DNA of 64,000 bases from Lepidurus packardi. Lineage: Eukaryota > Arthropoda > Branchiopoda > Notostraca > Triopsidae. The DNA lies in assembly GCA_023053545.1 (NCBI GenBank), contig JAKZAN010000005.1:2852001-2916000 (forward strand), read 5' to 3'. The notes beneath the pieces were generated by a model, which saw only the letters and a program-made list of their open reading frames with translations, was not told the DNA's origin and ran no database searches. Position 1 is the stretch's first letter. Each line of letters starts with the position of its first letter. This document shows positions 61,484 to 64,000 of the stretch, piece after piece. Position numbers and translations under genes: made by a program.

Positions 61484-62241
61484 TTCGTAAGTGACTTGGA
61501 CGTAAAAGAGACTAAATCTCCTAAAAAAAAAAGTAGGCAAGGGTCTGGTGAAAGATAAAGGTGTTTGGGAGGGAAACCGGGTGTTTAATTCATCGATCTC
61601 ATATGGCCAACTTTCTTGATAAACCTTCTTAGATCTGTGAAATTGTATCTTGTAGGTTATTATCATCGTGTACGTGTACTCGTTCCGTGCAGGGTTTGGC
61701 CTTATTTTTAATACTCTATAGGCAATAAAGAAAAATCTGGTTCTTATTATAAATGAGCATTGCTGGGTTTATTTTGACCTATAAGCTAGAATGTAATGAT
61801 ATTCTGTAGGTCGTGACTGGGTGAAGACCTTAAAAGCAAAAATAGCGGGATCTTGGTTGGTTTAATGAACTCTGACGTCATCAAACGGCACCATTTCCGT
61901 GTATGTTTTGGAACGTCAGGTGTGCCTTATCAGTTGATTGTGTGCTTTTCGTACGAGTTAGTCACCTTAATCAGGTATGTAGAGAACAAAATTATGTAGT
62001 TTGCATACTAATACCCAGTGTTTTCTGTAAGGCGACGGGCTGTTGATAGAATGAAACGAAACAGTTTGGTTTTGTAAAGGAAACTTGAACCAAAGGAGAA
62101 GGTGTGGACGGCAAAAGTGTTTTGTTTTGCATTCTTTGGTTTCGGGAAAGGGGCGTGTGTGTCCTTCCGTTCTGGTTTAAGTTTCCGTTTGTAGCTGAAT
62201 CTACCATTTTTACGGTCTTCACTTAGTTATTGGCTGTGAGC
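61484..62241. other. DENND6 3' UTR and upstream region of the Rab11-FIP gene
   Basis: 758 bp. The left part up to about 61745 is likely DENND6 3' UTR. The remainder should hold the Rab11-FIP promoter and 5' UTR; a pyrimidine-rich segment at 62150-62220 precedes the start codon. No other gene seen. Confidence 0.55.
61724..61729 (+). terminator. Candidate DENND6 polyadenylation signal (AATAAA)
   Basis: AATAAA 240 bp after the DENND6 stop, at the end of a T- and A-rich 3' region. Confidence 0.6.
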
Positions 62242-64000
62242 ATGTGGAGCCCAACGCATGTCCAAGTTACAGGTAATCTAATCCAAATCATTTGTTGGCA
62301 GTGCCGTAAACTCTCAGTATTACATCTTTTGCTAGTTTGCCGTGCCAAGGGTCTACTTACGAAAGGAAAACATGGTACAAATGATGCGTTTGTCGTCATT
62401 GCGTTGGGAAAAGAGAAATTCCAAACATCTGTCAAGCAAAAGGCACCCACGGACTTGGATTGGCAAGAGGAATGTGAACTGTAAATTTTGTAAATATAGC
62501 TCTGTTTCCATTTAACTCATCTCCTTTTATTCCAGATCTATACCTGATCAAGGCAATACTGCTGAAATAATCCTGACTGTGTTACACCAAAACTTTATCG
62601 GCGTGGATGAATTTTTGGGAACTATATCCCTCCCATTGGCCAGTTTTGATGTGTATGAAAGACCTAAAAACAGGTAATTCCTAATATACGGGCGTTAAGC
62701 CAAGGCTTTGAAACTTAATCCTGACATTCTTGTACATTCCTTAGGTGGTACACCTTACATAGTAAACCTGGGCAAGAGTCTAAAACCAAATACCGTGGCG
62801 AAATGGAAGTACGAGTGGCCTTTACTGTAAAATCAGGAAGTTTACTGGATTTGTCCAAGAAAGAGAAACATAAAGGATCTTTGGGGCAATTGGGTCAAGC
62901 AGCGCAAAGTTTTGGTAATTTTCTACCGATCTATAAGAACCCTATGGCGCTAAGAAAGGGAATAAAAGGCCTTAAAATGTTAAAATGAGGATGGATGTTA
63001 AAAAAGATTTCAATAAGCCATCTCTCTTTTGTTGTTAGCAGCAGTATTAGTATCTGAAACGTAAAGTTTGATTTACATAGGTGGAAGCCTTATGAGCCTG
63101 GGAAGCAAGGAAAAGAAAAACATTAAGAAGTTAGCCTCGTCTGTTGGTAAGCATCTTTATCATCAGAAATTAAATTCACTTAATTTTATAGTAATCAATG
63201 CTTTCATTTATTTTAATTTTACTTCTAGGACACAAACTGTCCAAACTGCCCGGCCGTGGTGCCTTGCGTAAAGAGAAACGTGAAGGGAGCTCTTCTAGAC
63301 GTGGCTCCGAGTCTATCGGTGAACCAGATCCTGGAGTGATATCTGAAGACGAGGATGAGTTTCGAGTACGTTGATAGGCATTTTCTTTTTACCAAATATT
63401 TACGATCCCTTTTTTTCTCGTTTTAGTTTGATGAACTGTCTCACAAAAGCTCAGGCAGCTCTTTGAACGTTTCTGGAAGCCGGAATACTTCTGTGAGTGG
63501 ATCTATGGAAAACCTCGCCGGTGGAGAATTTATGCGTCGCAATTCCATGCCAAGGAATAGCAATAATACCCTACCCAGAACACCTACAATTTCCCCATTG
63601 GCCATTGAAAACCCCCCGAAGCCTGCCCGAAGTTCCAGCAAAGAAGATCCAGTCGATGAGTGGGACAAAAAGCTATTTGGCAAGCAAGGAAAACGTAAGT
63701 TGATTGAAAAAAAAATATCCAGCTTTTGTAACGCACGTCTAAACGTTACAGCTTTTTTGCGCATGTTCCGGGTTTCCAGTTGCATGGGCTTTGGGGGAGT
63801 CTTTTATTTGTTTTCATTTGGTGTTTGCAATTTATTCCTTTACTCTGTCTCTGCCAAGTTTCTTGTGCCGTTAGTTTTCACTGAAAAACCCTTACGCCAA
63901 TATTTGCCTTTTTGCCTCAGTGGCGGAATCTAGTGGGCCTGTGCAATCAGGCGTACCCTCCATCATTGTACAGGGATCCAACCCGTTCGAAGGCGACAAT
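62242..64000 (+). CDS. Rip11: Class I Rab11 family-interacting protein (Rip11-like), 5' part (8 exons)
   Basis: Class I Rab11-FIPs bind membranes through an N-terminal C2 domain and Rab11 through a C-terminal coiled coil, directing recycling endosome traffic. Exons: 62242-62272, 62336-62480, 62536-62673, 62745-62914, 63081-63146, 63229-63365, 63427-63694, 63921 to the window edge; GT-AG, frame kept. The C2 domain spans about residues 3-115: MWSPTHVQVT, RAKGLLTKGKHGTNDAF, LGKEKFQTSV, HQNFIGVDEFLG, RWYTLHSKPGQ and KYRGEMEVRVAF. Next come LLDLSKKEKHKGS and Ser/Arg-rich low complexity with possible phosphorylation sites (MRRNSMPRNS). The last exon visible contains SNPFEGD, an NPF motif of the kind bound by EH domains. 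The Rab11-binding end is outside the window. A longer leader initiated at non-ATG codons was rejected. Confidence 0.94.

Overview
This is nuclear DNA from an intron-rich animal, most likely an arthropod and perhaps a crustacean. The coding exons use canonical GT-AG introns, mostly 45-110 bp long, in an AT-rich background. The proteins are clear metazoan families (USP19, CAAP1, U1-C, imidazolonepropionase, DENND6, class I Rab11-FIP). The Rab11-FIP C2 domain looks arthropod-like. The exact lineage cannot be fixed from the sequence alone. I see no bacterial operons, CRISPR arrays, convincing tRNA or rRNA genes, or retrovirus-like elements.

Layout. 1-3446 (minus) holds the N-terminal and central part of a USP19 deubiquitinase; 14 exons are visible and the 3' part runs off the left edge. 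3447-28345 is about 25 kb with no supportable gene, containing one miniature transposon copy, a 240-bp tandem duplication and two long poly(G) tracts. 28346-33835 (minus) is a single uninterrupted 1829-codon frame for a large polydactyl C2H2 zinc-finger protein of about 15 fingers. 33836-45826 is another 12 kb without a supportable gene, with a partial pogo-like transposon end. 45827-54617 (plus) is a CAAP1 homologue in seven exons, with one 4.5-kb intron full of repeats and an unusually long C-terminus. 54618-56245 is a transposon graveyard with a three-layer nested insertion. 56246-64000 is a compact cluster: SNRPC (plus), AMDHD1 (minus, convergent, stop codons 57 bp apart), DENND6 (plus, divergent, about 300 bp shared upstream region) and the 5' part of a Rip11/Rab11-FIP gene (plus, running off the right edge).

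The genes do not form one pathway. USP19 works in protein quality control, the zinc-finger protein is probably a transcription regulator, CAAP1 is apoptosis-related, U1-C acts in splicing, AMDHD1 in histidine breakdown, and DENND6 and Rab11-FIP in membrane recycling. The last two are adjacent on the same strand and functionally related in a broad sense, but that may be chance. The strongest structural observations are the nested DNA transposons, the TTAA-flanked miniature family, the roughly 930-residue extension of CAAP1, the isolated intronless zinc-finger gene between two long gene-poor stretches, and four poly(G/C) runs of 17-22 bases. I found no convincing entirely new system.
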